Shown here in pieces: positions 8,364-15,647 of a DNA stretch of 64,000 nt. This DNA comes from Salinispora tropica CNB-440 (lineage in GTDB: Bacteria; Actinomycetota; Actinomycetes; Mycobacteriales; Micromonosporaceae). Under the pieces are notes generated by a model that was not told the DNA's origin, did no database searches, and worked only from the letters and a program-made list of their open reading frames with translations. The position numbers and the translations under genes are program-made. Position 1 is the stretch's first letter. The number at the start of each line of letters is the position of its first letter. The stretch is from contig NC_009380.1 in NCBI RefSeq assembly GCF_000016425.1, positions 4,964,144 through 5,028,143 of the forward strand, in the 5' to 3' direction.

Positions 8364-8384
8364 TAATGATCACCACTATCATTA
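8364..8384. promoter_or_regulatory. AT-rich 7-7-7 inverted repeat, possible metalloregulator operator
   Basis: TAATGAT and ATCATTA are perfect inverted arms separated by 7 bases, in otherwise GC-rich DNA. The half-sites resemble Fur/Zur-family boxes, though the spacing is wider than the usual 7-1-7. It lies immediately upstream of the SCO5389-like gene, where a repressor would block transcription. Confidence 0.5.
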
Positions 8385-8556
8385 ACGTTGCGTCCCGAGC
8401 ACACCACTCAACGTCCATCACGTCAATGGCACCGCTTAACTTGACTTGGGCCAGGTTCGGCGCCGTTCGTGGGTCCTCATGACATGCGCCCCACCTCGGG
8501 CCGATTGACAGCGCCGCGCGCGCCGGCTCAGACTGTCGCGACAACTCCACCAACGC

Positions 8557-8653
8557 GTGTGTGCGGGGGAAGTCCGGTCAAAATCCGGCGCTGGCCCGCA
8601 ACGGTAGGCCGTCGAGCGCATCCTGCGACGGCAAGCCCGAATACCCGCCACAC
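8557..8653 (+). promoter_or_regulatory. cobalamin riboswitch 1 of the B12-capture locus
   Basis: A compact cobalamin aptamer. P1 forms between GTGTGTGCGGG and CCCGCCACAC with a small bulge. The core shows GGGGGAAGTCCGG, ATCCGGCGCTGG, the conserved CCCGCAACGGTA and a 3' box AAGCCCGAATACCCGCC. A weak hairpin (8670-8689) without a U-run lies between aptamer and gene, so control may be translational or through a U-less terminator. It governs the secreted beta-domain protein starting at 8765. Confidence 0.88.
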
Positions 8654-8764
8654 TCGCGAACCCCTACCCACCCGTCGTGGCCCACGGGTCGGAGGCCCCG
8701 ATCCGACGCTGACCAAGAGTGATCGGCCGGGTTCTGACGACCGCAGGGCGGAAAGGCACTCCTG

Positions 8765-9256
8765 ATGGTCGTGTCCCACCTTCGCACCACCGTCCGCACC
8801 CGCGTCGCCGGCCTGCTGGCCGCCGCCGTCGCCGGGATCGCCCTGACCGCTGTCGAGCCCGCCCCCCAGGCGGCGCACGCCGACGCCTGTGACGGCACGT
8901 CGGGCGTCACCGTGGTGGTCGACTTCACCGCGTTCGGCGGCGATGTCGAGGTCGCCTGCGCCCCCGGTGACCCGGACACCGGGCTGGCCGCCCTACAGGA
9001 CGCCGGCTTCGCCGTCGAGGGCACCCTCCGATGGGGACTCGCCTTCGTCTGTCGGCTCGACGGCCTACCCGCCCCGGATGTCGAGCCGTGCATCGACACC
9101 CCGCAGGCCACCGGCTACTGGTCGTACTGGCACGCCGCCAGCGGCGGTGACTGGGAGTACAGCGACAAGGGCGTACTCAACTACGACCCCGCCCCGGGCA
9201 GCATCGAGGGTTGGTCCTTCGGCGGCAGCACCCCGCCGAGCATTCCCGCCCCCTGA
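8765..9256 (+). CDS. secreted DUF4430-type (transcobalamin beta-domain-like) protein
   Basis: A 163-residue exported protein with an N-terminal signal peptide (Arg-rich start, hydrophobic stretch AGLLAAAVAGIALTAV, cleavage near AHADA). The mature part is one domain: VTVVVDFTAFGG, GLAALQDAGF, LRWGLAFVCRLDG, GYWSYWHAASGG and a terminal GWSFGG. The pattern 'ALxxAGF ... WG..F...I.G ... YWSYW ... GW.F' matches the DUF4430 family, homologous to the C-terminal beta-domain of eukaryotic transcobalamin and intrinsic factor, which caps bound B12. It has no anchor, so it should be released or diffuse in the wall. GGAAAGG precedes ATG 8765. Control by an adjacent cobalamin riboswitch supports a B12 role. 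Confidence 0.82.
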   Translation: MVVSHLRTTVRTRVAGLLAAAVAGIALTAVEPAPQAAHADACDGTSGVTVVVDFTAFGGDVEVACAPGDPDTGLAALQDAGFAVEGTLRWGLAFVCRLDGLPAPDVEPCIDTPQATGYWSYWHAASGGDWEYSDKGVLNYDPAPGSIEGWSFGGSTPPSIPAP

Positions 9257-9377
9257 GCCACCCGCGCCGATGGGGTGACCAGTGGCGTACCCCGGGTGCC
9301 CTCTGTTCTGGTGCCGCCGCGCTCCCTGACGGTACGTGACGGGCACCCGGTACACACCGGACACAACTGCATAGGTA

Positions 9378-9465
9378 CCGGGCGGGGGAAAGCCGGCGCG
9401 ACGCCGGCGCTGACCCGCAGCCGTGAGCGAGAGAGCCCTTTCGTGAGCCGGAACGCCCCGCCCGG
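9378..9465 (+). promoter_or_regulatory. cobalamin riboswitch 2 of the B12-capture locus
   Basis: A second compact cobalamin aptamer. P1 is a perfect 10-bp stem, CCGGGCGGGG (9378-9387) with CCCCGCCCGG (9456-9465). The core contains GGGGGAAAGCCGGCG, GACGCCGGCGCTG, the conserved ACCCGCAGCCGTGAG and a GAGCCGGAACGCCCC 3' box. A canonical terminator follows at 9527-9559, so control is probably by premature termination. The gene for the alpha-barrel protein starts at 9616. Confidence 0.9.
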
Positions 9466-9526
9466 GACGAGCGGCTTCCACTGTCGAGGTCTACAGGGTG
9501 AAGTCCGGTCCACCGAGGTCCGTCCA

Positions 9527-9559
9527 CCCCGCTCACCGCAGCACGCGGAGCGGGGTTTT
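9527..9559 (+). terminator. intrinsic terminator after riboswitch 2
   Basis: An 8-bp stem CCCCGCTC / GAGCGGGG with a 13-nt loop is followed directly by TTTT. It lies between the aptamer and the first downstream gene, which is the expected place for a B12-responsive transcription attenuator. Confidence 0.85.
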
Positions 9560-9615
9560 CGTACCCCGGGGTGCTTGCCGGAGCCCACCGACTGCTCTAC
9601 GAAAGGCACCCCCTC

Positions 9616-11052
9616 ATGTCCCTGTCCCGGCGCCTCGCCACCGGTCTCGGCGCGGCCGCGGCAACCACCCTCGCCGCGGTAGCCGCCGCTCCCCTGATCG
9701 GGGTGGCAGCACCCGACCCGGACCATGCCGCCGCGGCACGCGCGGCCGCGTCCTGGCTGGCTGGCGAGTTCACCGACGGCATCCTGCCCGGCCCGGCCAC
9801 CCCGGAGGACTGGGGCCTGACCATCGACGGCATCCTCGCGCTCTCCGCTACCGGGGTCGATCCGTCGACCCGGCAGGCGGCGACCGCACAGGTCGCGGCG
9901 AACGTGCGCGCCTACAACAGCTACGACCACTGGGGCCACAAGGGCTACACCGACGGCGGGGCGACCGCGAAGCTGCTCTACGCCGCCTCCGTCACCGGCG
10001 CCGAACCCACCGACTTCGGCGGCTACGACCTGCGGGCAGAGACCCTCTCGCTGATCGCCGGAGCGGACACCGACCACCAGCGGGGACGGATCACCAGCCG
10101 TTCCCCCTCGGCCACCGGCTGGGACCCCAGCAACACCTTCGACCAGTCCTTCGCCGTGGTGGGCCTGTCCCGCAGCGGCGGCGTTCCGCAGGACGCGGTG
10201 AACTTCCTCATCCGGCAGCAGTGCGCGGCGGGCGGCTTCCGCCTCTTCCCCGACACCGCCGGCGGGCCCTCGCCATCCTGCGACGCACAACCCGACGCCA
10301 TCCTCGACGTCGACTCGACCGCGATGGCCGTGCAGGCGCTGCTGAGCGCCGCCGAGAACGGTGCCGCCGGCGCGGCCGACGCGGCCGACGCGGGCGCGGA
10401 CTGGCTGGTGTCCCAGCAACACAATGACGGATCGTTCGGCGGCTCCGGACCGACCACCGGTACGAACTCCAACAGCACCGGCCTGGCCGGGCAGGCCCTC
10501 GCCGCCGCCGGCCACGACGCCGAGGCCAACCAGGCGGCGAGGGCGCTGGCCGCGCTACAGCTGACCACGGCCAACGGTGGCGCGGCCGCCGCGGAGGCGG
10601 GCGCCATCGCCTACAACGCCGGCGGGATGGCCGACGCCGTCACCGACGGGCTCGCCGACAACGACCGGGACCAGTGGCGCCGAGCCACCGCCCAGGCGTT
10701 GCTCGGGCTGGTCCAGGTGCCGCTGGGTCGAATCGGCCTCGACCCGCCGCCCCCGACCGGGGCGCCCACCCCGACCGGCACCGCCTCGCCCACCACGTCA
10801 CCCACCGCCACCGGATCGCCGACGCCGACCGCCACCGTCAGCCCGACGCCGAGCGCCACCGGGACCGTCCCGTCGGAGACGCCCTCCGCGCCACCGACCA
10901 GCAGCGCTCCGGTGACCCCGACGCCAACCACCCCCAGCCTGGGTGGACTACCGACCACCGGCGCGGCGATCACCAGCTACGTGCTGCTCACGGTGCTGCT
11001 GCTCGGTGGTGGCGTGGGGCTGCTCGTCCTCGGTCGCCGGCGGGCGAGTTGA
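9616..11052 (+). CDS. wall-anchored alpha/alpha-barrel protein, intrinsic-factor/transcobalamin alpha-domain-like
   Basis: A 478-residue exported protein. After a signal peptide (about 1-32) comes a domain of roughly 330 residues built from repeated paired helices with prenyltransferase/terpene-cyclase-type repeats (AAASWLAGEF, TIDGILALSATG, DSTAMAVQALLSA, GADWLVSQQHNDGSFGG, STGLAGQALAAAG). This alpha6/alpha6 fold is that of the B12-binding alpha-domain of transcobalamin and intrinsic factor. A Pro/Thr/Ser linker (about 375-440) leads to LPTTG, a membrane helix and an RRR tail, a sortase-type wall anchor. The start ATG 9616 has GAAAGG 9 bases upstream. Riboswitch control and the downstream ECF transporter point to B12 capture; a terpene cyclase is unlikely given the export and anchor. 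Confidence 0.8.
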   Translation: MSLSRRLATGLGAAAATTLAAVAAAPLIGVAAPDPDHAAAARAAASWLAGEFTDGILPGPATPEDWGLTIDGILALSATGVDPSTRQAATAQVAANVRAYNSYDHWGHKGYTDGGATAKLLYAASVTGAEPTDFGGYDLRAETLSLIAGADTDHQRGRITSRSPSATGWDPSNTFDQSFAVVGLSRSGGVPQDAVNFLIRQQCAAGGFRLFPDTAGGPSPSCDAQPDAILDVDSTAMAVQALLSAAENGAAGAADAADAGADWLVSQQHNDGSFGGSGPTTGTNSNSTGLAGQALAAAGHDAEANQAARALAALQLTTANGGAAAAEAGAIAYNAGGMADAVTDGLADNDRDQWRRATAQALLGLVQVPLGRIGLDPPPPTGAPTPTGTASPTTSPTATGSPTPTATVSPTPSATGTVPSETPSAPPTSSAPVTPTPTTPSLGGLPTTGAAITSYVLLTVLLLGGGVGLLVLGRRRAS

Positions 11053-11942
11053 GCCGCAGGACGCTCCGCGGCCCGGTGGCCGTCGCTCTGGTCGTCGCCG
11101 GCTCGGTGATCGGGCCGGGGAGCCCGGCGACCGCCGCCGGGTCCGCCGGCTACTGCCCGGACGCCTCCGGCGTCACCGTCGTGGTCGACTTCAACGAACT
11201 CGGGGGCGGGACGGTGGTCCGCTGCGCCCCGGGCAGCCAGGCCACCGGGCTGGCGGCGCTGAAGAACGCCGGGTTCCAGATCACCGGCACGCTGCGCTGG
11301 GGCGAGGGGTTCATCTGCCGGATCGGAGGCAAGCCGTCGGCTGCCGCGGAGAAGTGTGTCGACACCCCTCCGGCCAGCGCCTACTGGTCATACTGGCACG
11401 CCCCGAACGGCGGTAGCTGGACCTACAGCGACAAGGGGGTGCTCAACCGTACGCCCCCGGCGGGCAGCTTCGAGGGCTGGTCGTTCTCCCTCAACCGGGA
11501 ACCCAACAACGCCCCCCGCCCGGGGGTCACCCCGAGCCGACCCGCGCCGCCGCCACCCGCCTCGCCGCCGGCGCCGCCCACACCCCCGCCGGTGACCGAC
11601 GTACCGGTGGCACCGCCGGCGGCGGGCGGAAGCGTCGCGCCGCCGGCCACCGGCGCTGAACAACCCGGTGCGGTCGACGGGCCGACCCACACCGTCGGCC
11701 CGTCGACCTCCGCCTCCACCTCGCCGTCGGCCAGCGCGGGGGGCGCCCCGTCCCCGGCGACTGCCACCGCCTCGGCGCAGCCCAGCTCCGCCGACGAGCC
11801 CGTCCTGACCGACGCCGTCGCCTCCCGCGAGGAGAGTGGGGTGCCGCTGGGCACGCTGGCCGGGGTGCTGCTGCTGGCCGTACTGACCATAGGGGGCCTG
11901 GTCGCCGCCCGGCGACGGCGTGCCGCCGACCCACATGACTGA
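11049..11942 (+). CDS. membrane-anchored DUF4430-type beta-domain protein
   Basis: A 297-residue protein whose best start is TTG 11049, overlapping the upstream stop as TTGA. A signal peptide (cleavage near ATAAG) precedes a DUF4430-type domain closely related to the protein at 8765: VTVVVDFNELGGG, GLAALKNAGF, LRWGEGFICRIGG, AYWSYWHAPNGG and EGWSF. A long Pro/Ala/Thr-rich linker (about 155-255) follows, then a membrane helix (GTLAGVLLLAVLTIGGLVA) and an RRRR tail without an LPxTG motif. It is therefore a membrane-tethered paralogue of the free beta-domain protein, probably handing B12 from the alpha-barrel protein to the transporter. It overlaps the EcfT start by 8 bp. Confidence 0.8.
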   Translation: MSRRTLRGPVAVALVVAGSVIGPGSPATAAGSAGYCPDASGVTVVVDFNELGGGTVVRCAPGSQATGLAALKNAGFQITGTLRWGEGFICRIGGKPSAAAEKCVDTPPASAYWSYWHAPNGGSWTYSDKGVLNRTPPAGSFEGWSFSLNREPNNAPRPGVTPSRPAPPPPASPPAPPTPPPVTDVPVAPPAAGGSVAPPATGAEQPGAVDGPTHTVGPSTSASTSPSASAGGAPSPATATASAQPSSADEPVLTDAVASREESGVPLGTLAGVLLLAVLTIGGLVAARRRRAADPHD

Positions 11943-13083
11943 CACCGCTGTGCACGGCTCCACGACCGCCGGCCGGTTCTCGGCCCGCTGGTCGGCCTGG
12001 CGACTACCCCGAGGGCTACACCCAGGCGCCTGGTGGCTGTGGGCGCTCGGGCTGGCCACCGCGGCCAGCCACACCACCAACCCGCTGGGGCTCACCCTGC
12101 TGGTCGCGGTCACCGCGCTGGTGGTCGTACAGCGACGCGGGCACGCTCCCTGGGCGCTGGCGTTTCGCATGTACGTCTGGCTCGGCGTGGTGATCGTCGC
12201 GATGCGGGTGGTGTTCCGGATCGTCTTCGGCGGCGGCCAGGGCGAGTACGTGCTGATCCGGTTGCCGGAGATCCCACTGCCGGAGTGGGCGGCGGGAATC
12301 CGCCTCCTCGGGCCGGTCGCCGCCGAGCAGGTCCTCGGTGGGTTCTACGACGGGCTCCGGTTGGCGACGATGCTGATCTGCCTGGGGGCGGCGAACGCCC
12401 TGGCCAACCCGAAGCGGCTGCTCAAGGCCGTACCGGGAGCGTTGTATGCGGTGGGCACGGCGGTGGTGGTCGCACTGTCGGTCGCCCCGCAACTGGTGGA
12501 GAGTGTGCTGCGGGTCCGTCGGGCGCGGCGGCTGCGGGGCGCGTCCGGGCGGGGGATGCGGGCGTTTCGGGGAGTCGCGCTTCCGGTGTTGGCCGACGCG
12601 TTGGACCGGTCGCTGGCCCTCGCCGCGGCGATGGACTCACGCGGCTACGGCCGGACCGAGGCGGTTCCCGCCGGGCAGCGGGCGGTCACCGGCGCGCTGG
12701 TGCTCGGCGGCCTGGTCGGTGTCTGCGCCGGCACCTACGGACTGCTCGACACCTCCGGGCCCGGCTACCTGGGGCTGCCGATGCTCCTCGCCGGACTTGC
12801 CGCCGCGGTGGGCGGCATGCTGCTGGCCGGCCGCCGGGTCCGCCGCAGTCGCTACCGGCCGGACCGCTGGCGGCTGGCCGAGCTGCTCGTCGCCGGTTGC
12901 GGGATGGCCGCGGCCGGCCTGACGGTGCTGGCCGGCACGACCGACCCGGAACTGCTCTACCCCCCGGTAAGTCCACTCACCTGGCCCGAGCTGACCCCGC
13001 TGCTGCTGCTCGCCGTCGCCGTCGCGGCCGCCCCGGCCTGGCTCGCGCCGCCGCCGACAGCTGTCACGAGAGATCACACATGA
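11935..13083 (+). CDS. ecfT: ECF transporter transmembrane component EcfT (CbiQ-like)
   Basis: A 382-residue integral membrane protein that couples the ATPases to the substrate-binding S component. It has several hydrophobic segments (AVTALVVVQ, GVVIVAMRVVFRIVF, AVVVALSVAPQLVE and a C-terminal group of helices). The two coupling motifs of EcfT are present as RRARRLRG and AMDSRGYG, each with the Ala-Arg-Gly type signature that contacts the ATPase grooves. It is longer than typical EcfT (about 260 residues) because of extra C-terminal helices. ATG 11935 overlaps the preceding gene, and its own stop overlaps the ATPase start as ATGA, so translation is coupled. Confidence 0.9.
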   Translation: MTDTAVHGSTTAGRFSARWSAWRLPRGLHPGAWWLWALGLATAASHTTNPLGLTLLVAVTALVVVQRRGHAPWALAFRMYVWLGVVIVAMRVVFRIVFGGGQGEYVLIRLPEIPLPEWAAGIRLLGPVAAEQVLGGFYDGLRLATMLICLGAANALANPKRLLKAVPGALYAVGTAVVVALSVAPQLVESVLRVRRARRLRGASGRGMRAFRGVALPVLADALDRSLALAAAMDSRGYGRTEAVPAGQRAVTGALVLGGLVGVCAGTYGLLDTSGPGYLGLPMLLAGLAAAVGGMLLAGRRVRRSRYRPDRWRLAELLVAGCGMAAAGLTVLAGTTDPELLYPPVSPLTWPELTPLLLLAVAVAAAPAWLAPPPTAVTRDHT

Positions 13084-14711
13084 TCACATTCGACCGGGTG
13101 ACCGTCCGCTACGCCGAGGACGGGCCGCCACCGCTGCGCGACGTGACGCTGACCGTCGAGGAGGGCGAGCTGTGCCTGGTCGCCGGGCGCACCGGGGCGG
13201 GCAAGTCGACGCTGCTGCGGGCGATCAACGGGCTGGTGCCGCACTTCACCGGCGGTACTCTGCACGGCTCGGTCACCGTGGACGGCCGGGACACCCGCCG
13301 GCACCCGCCCCGCGACCTCGCCGATGTCGTCGGCGTGGTCGGCCAGGACCCGCTCTCCGGGTTCGTCACCGACACCGTCGAGGAGGAGCTGGCGTACGGC
13401 ATGGAGCAGCTCTCCCTGCCACCGGCGGTGATGCGCAAGCGGGTGGAGGAGACGCTGGACCTGCTCGGCATCGCCGAGCTACGCAACCGGCCACTTCGGA
13501 CGCTCTCCGGTGGACAGCAGCAACGGGTCGCCATCGGTGCTGTCCTCACCAGCCACCCCCGGGTCCTGGTACTCGACGAACCCACCTCCGCCCTGGACCC
13601 GACCGCCGCCGAGGACGTCCTCGCCGCGGTCACCCGGCTGGTCCACGACCTCGGGGTCACCGTGGTGCTGGCCGAGCACCGGCTCGAACGGGTCATGCAG
13701 TACGCCGACCGCCTGCTCTACCTGCCCGGCGACGGTCGCGTGGTCGACGGGCCTCCGGCGACGGTGCTGACCGGGGTGGAGCTTGCCCCGCCCCTGGTCG
13801 AACTGGGCCGCCTGGCCGGCTGGGACCCGCTACCGCTGTCGGTACGCGATGCGCGTCGACGCGCAGCCGAGCTGCGTGGGCGGCTCGCCGAAGGGGCGCC
13901 CCCCGCGCCGACTCCCGCACCGGAACCGACGGCGGCACTGAGCGCACGGAAGGTCGTCGTACGGTATCCGGGTACCGTCGCCGTTGCCGGCGTCGACCTC
14001 GACCTTCAGGTTGGCCAGGTCGTCGCCTTGATGGGCCGCAACGGATCCGGAAAGTCCAGCCTGCTCTGGGCCGTGCAGGGCAGCGGCCCCCGGCAGGGCG
14101 GCACGGTGACCGTGACCGGTTCGGCGGGGTCCGTCGACCCGAAGAGCCTGCCGGCGCACCAGGCCCGCCGGCAGGTCGGGCTGGTTCCACAGACCCCGGG
14201 CGACCTGCTCTACCTGGAGACGGTCGACGGCGAGTGCCACCAGGCCGACAAGGAGACCGAGGCGGCGGCCGGCACCTGCCGCGCCCTGCTGGACCAGCTC
14301 ACCCCCGGCCTGCCCGGTGACCGGCACCCGCGGGACCTCTCCGAGGGGCAGCGGCTGGCGCTCGCGCTCGCGGTGCAGCTCACCGCCGCCCCGCCGGTGG
14401 TGCTGCTCGACGAACCGACCCGCGGCCTGGACTACCTCGCCAAGCGGCAGTTCGTCTCGCTGGTGCGGGGGCTGGCCGCCGACGGGCGCAGCGTGGTGGT
14501 GGCGACGCACGATGTCGAGCTGGTCGCGGCGCTGGCCGACCGGGTGATCGTGATGGCCGATGGTGAGATCGTGGCCGACGGCACCACCGCGGAGGTCATG
14601 CTCGCCTCGCCCGCGTTCGCCCCGCAGGTCGCCAAGGTGCTGGCCCCGGCACCGTGGCTGACGGTGGATCAGGTCGCCGCCGCGCTGGTGGCCCAGCGGG
14701 AGCCGGCGTGA
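13080..14711 (+). CDS. ecfA: fused ECF transporter ATPase (EcfA-EcfA')
   Basis: A 543-residue protein with two complete ABC nucleotide-binding domains. The first has Walker A GRTGAGKST, signature LSGGQQQR and Walker B VLVLDEPTSALD. The second (from about residue 285) has Walker A GRNGSGKSS, signature LSEGQ and Walker B VVLLDEPTRGLD. The two are joined by a Pro/Ala-rich linker. They energise substrate import together with EcfT and the S component. The fusion replaces the separate ecfA1 and ecfA2 of Firmicutes; such fusions are common in actinobacteria. The start overlaps the ecfT stop and the stop overlaps the S-component start (GTGA). Confidence 0.92.
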   Translation: MITFDRVTVRYAEDGPPPLRDVTLTVEEGELCLVAGRTGAGKSTLLRAINGLVPHFTGGTLHGSVTVDGRDTRRHPPRDLADVVGVVGQDPLSGFVTDTVEEELAYGMEQLSLPPAVMRKRVEETLDLLGIAELRNRPLRTLSGGQQQRVAIGAVLTSHPRVLVLDEPTSALDPTAAEDVLAAVTRLVHDLGVTVVLAEHRLERVMQYADRLLYLPGDGRVVDGPPATVLTGVELAPPLVELGRLAGWDPLPLSVRDARRRAAELRGRLAEGAPPAPTPAPEPTAALSARKVVVRYPGTVAVAGVDLDLQVGQVVALMGRNGSGKSSLLWAVQGSGPRQGGTVTVTGSAGSVDPKSLPAHQARRQVGLVPQTPGDLLYLETVDGECHQADKETEAAAGTCRALLDQLTPGLPGDRHPRDLSEGQRLALALAVQLTAAPPVVLLDEPTRGLDYLAKRQFVSLVRGLAADGRSVVVATHDVELVAALADRVIVMADGEIVADGTTAEVMLASPAFAPQVAKVLAPAPWLTVDQVAAALVAQREPA

Positions 14712-15604
14712 GTGTCCTGCGGGTCGCTCCGCGCACCGCCGTGGTGCTGGTGCTCGCCTCGGTCGCCGCGCTGGCCACCTTCACCTGGCCGCTCTTCGTC
14801 CCCGTGCAGCCGGAGAGCACCGCCCGCGCCGGGGAGGCGCCGCTGGTCTTCGTCGTCATGTTGCCGGTGTTGGTGGCGCTGGTGCTGGCGGAACTCACCT
14901 CCGGTGGGATCGACAGCAAGGCCCTGGCGATGCTCGGGGTGCTCGCCGCGGTCAACGCCGCGCTGCGCCCGCTCGGTGCCGGCACCGCCGGCATCGAGAC
15001 GGTGTTCTTCCTGCTCGTCCTCGCCGGCCGGGTCTTCGGACCGGGGTTCGGCTTCCTGCTCGGCTCCACATCGCTGTTCGCCTCCGCGCTGCTCACCGCC
15101 GGCGTCGGCCCCTGGCTGCCGTTCCAGATGCTCGCCGCCTCCTGGGTGGGACTCGGCGCCGGCCTGCTCCCCCGTCGGCCCCGCGGTCGCGCCGAGGTCG
15201 CTCTGCTGGCCGGGTACGGCGCGCTCGCCGCCTACGGCTACGGGCTGCTGATGAACCTCTGGTTCTGGCCGTTCAGCGCCGGCGCGGAGACCCAACTCTC
15301 CTACGTGGCCGGTGCGCCGGTGCTGGAGAACCTGCACCGCTTCGTCATCTTCACCGCGGTGACCTCCACCTTCGGCTGGGACACCGGACGGGCGATCACC
15401 ACCGCCGTGATGATCGTCCTCGCCGGCCCGGCGGTGCTCGCCGCGCTGCGCCGCGCCGCCCGCAAGGCCGCGTTCGACGCCCCGGCGACGTTCGCCGCAC
15501 CCGAGCCGGGGATGCCGGCGTCGCTACCGGCCCCGCTCATGCCCGCGCAGGAGGGGCCCGATACCGGAGATCAGGGCCAAGCAGGGTACCGGCGCCGACA
15601 ATGA
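14708..15604 (+). CDS. ECF transporter substrate-binding (S) component, predicted cobalamin-specific
   Basis: A 298-residue membrane protein with about six hydrophobic segments in the first 250 residues and a soluble Pro/Ala-rich tail. It begins at GTG 14708, overlapping the ecfA stop. The sequence has S-component features: LAMLGVLAAVNAALRPLG with the Ala-x-x-x-Ala helix 1 packing motif, GRVFGPGFGFLLGSTSLFASALLTAGVGPWLPFQMLAASWVGLGAG, and conserved NLWFWPF. This pattern resembles the ECF S components annotated near cobalt and cobalamin genes. Specificity for B12 rests on the two riboswitches and the transcobalamin-like proteins upstream, not on binding residues that I can identify. Confidence 0.85.
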   Translation: MSVLRVAPRTAVVLVLASVAALATFTWPLFVPVQPESTARAGEAPLVFVVMLPVLVALVLAELTSGGIDSKALAMLGVLAAVNAALRPLGAGTAGIETVFFLLVLAGRVFGPGFGFLLGSTSLFASALLTAGVGPWLPFQMLAASWVGLGAGLLPRRPRGRAEVALLAGYGALAAYGYGLLMNLWFWPFSAGAETQLSYVAGAPVLENLHRFVIFTAVTSTFGWDTGRAITTAVMIVLAGPAVLAALRRAARKAAFDAPATFAAPEPGMPASLPAPLMPAQEGPDTGDQGQAGYRRRQ

Positions 15605-15647
15605 CCCCGGCCTGAGCCGCTCGGAGCACACCGGCCGCGAGGTCCGC

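Noticed and set aside
9616..11052. Terpene cyclase or prenyltransferase function for the barrel protein
   Set aside because: The helix repeats fit, but the signal peptide, wall anchor, lack of a DxDD-type motif and riboswitch control favour B12 binding.
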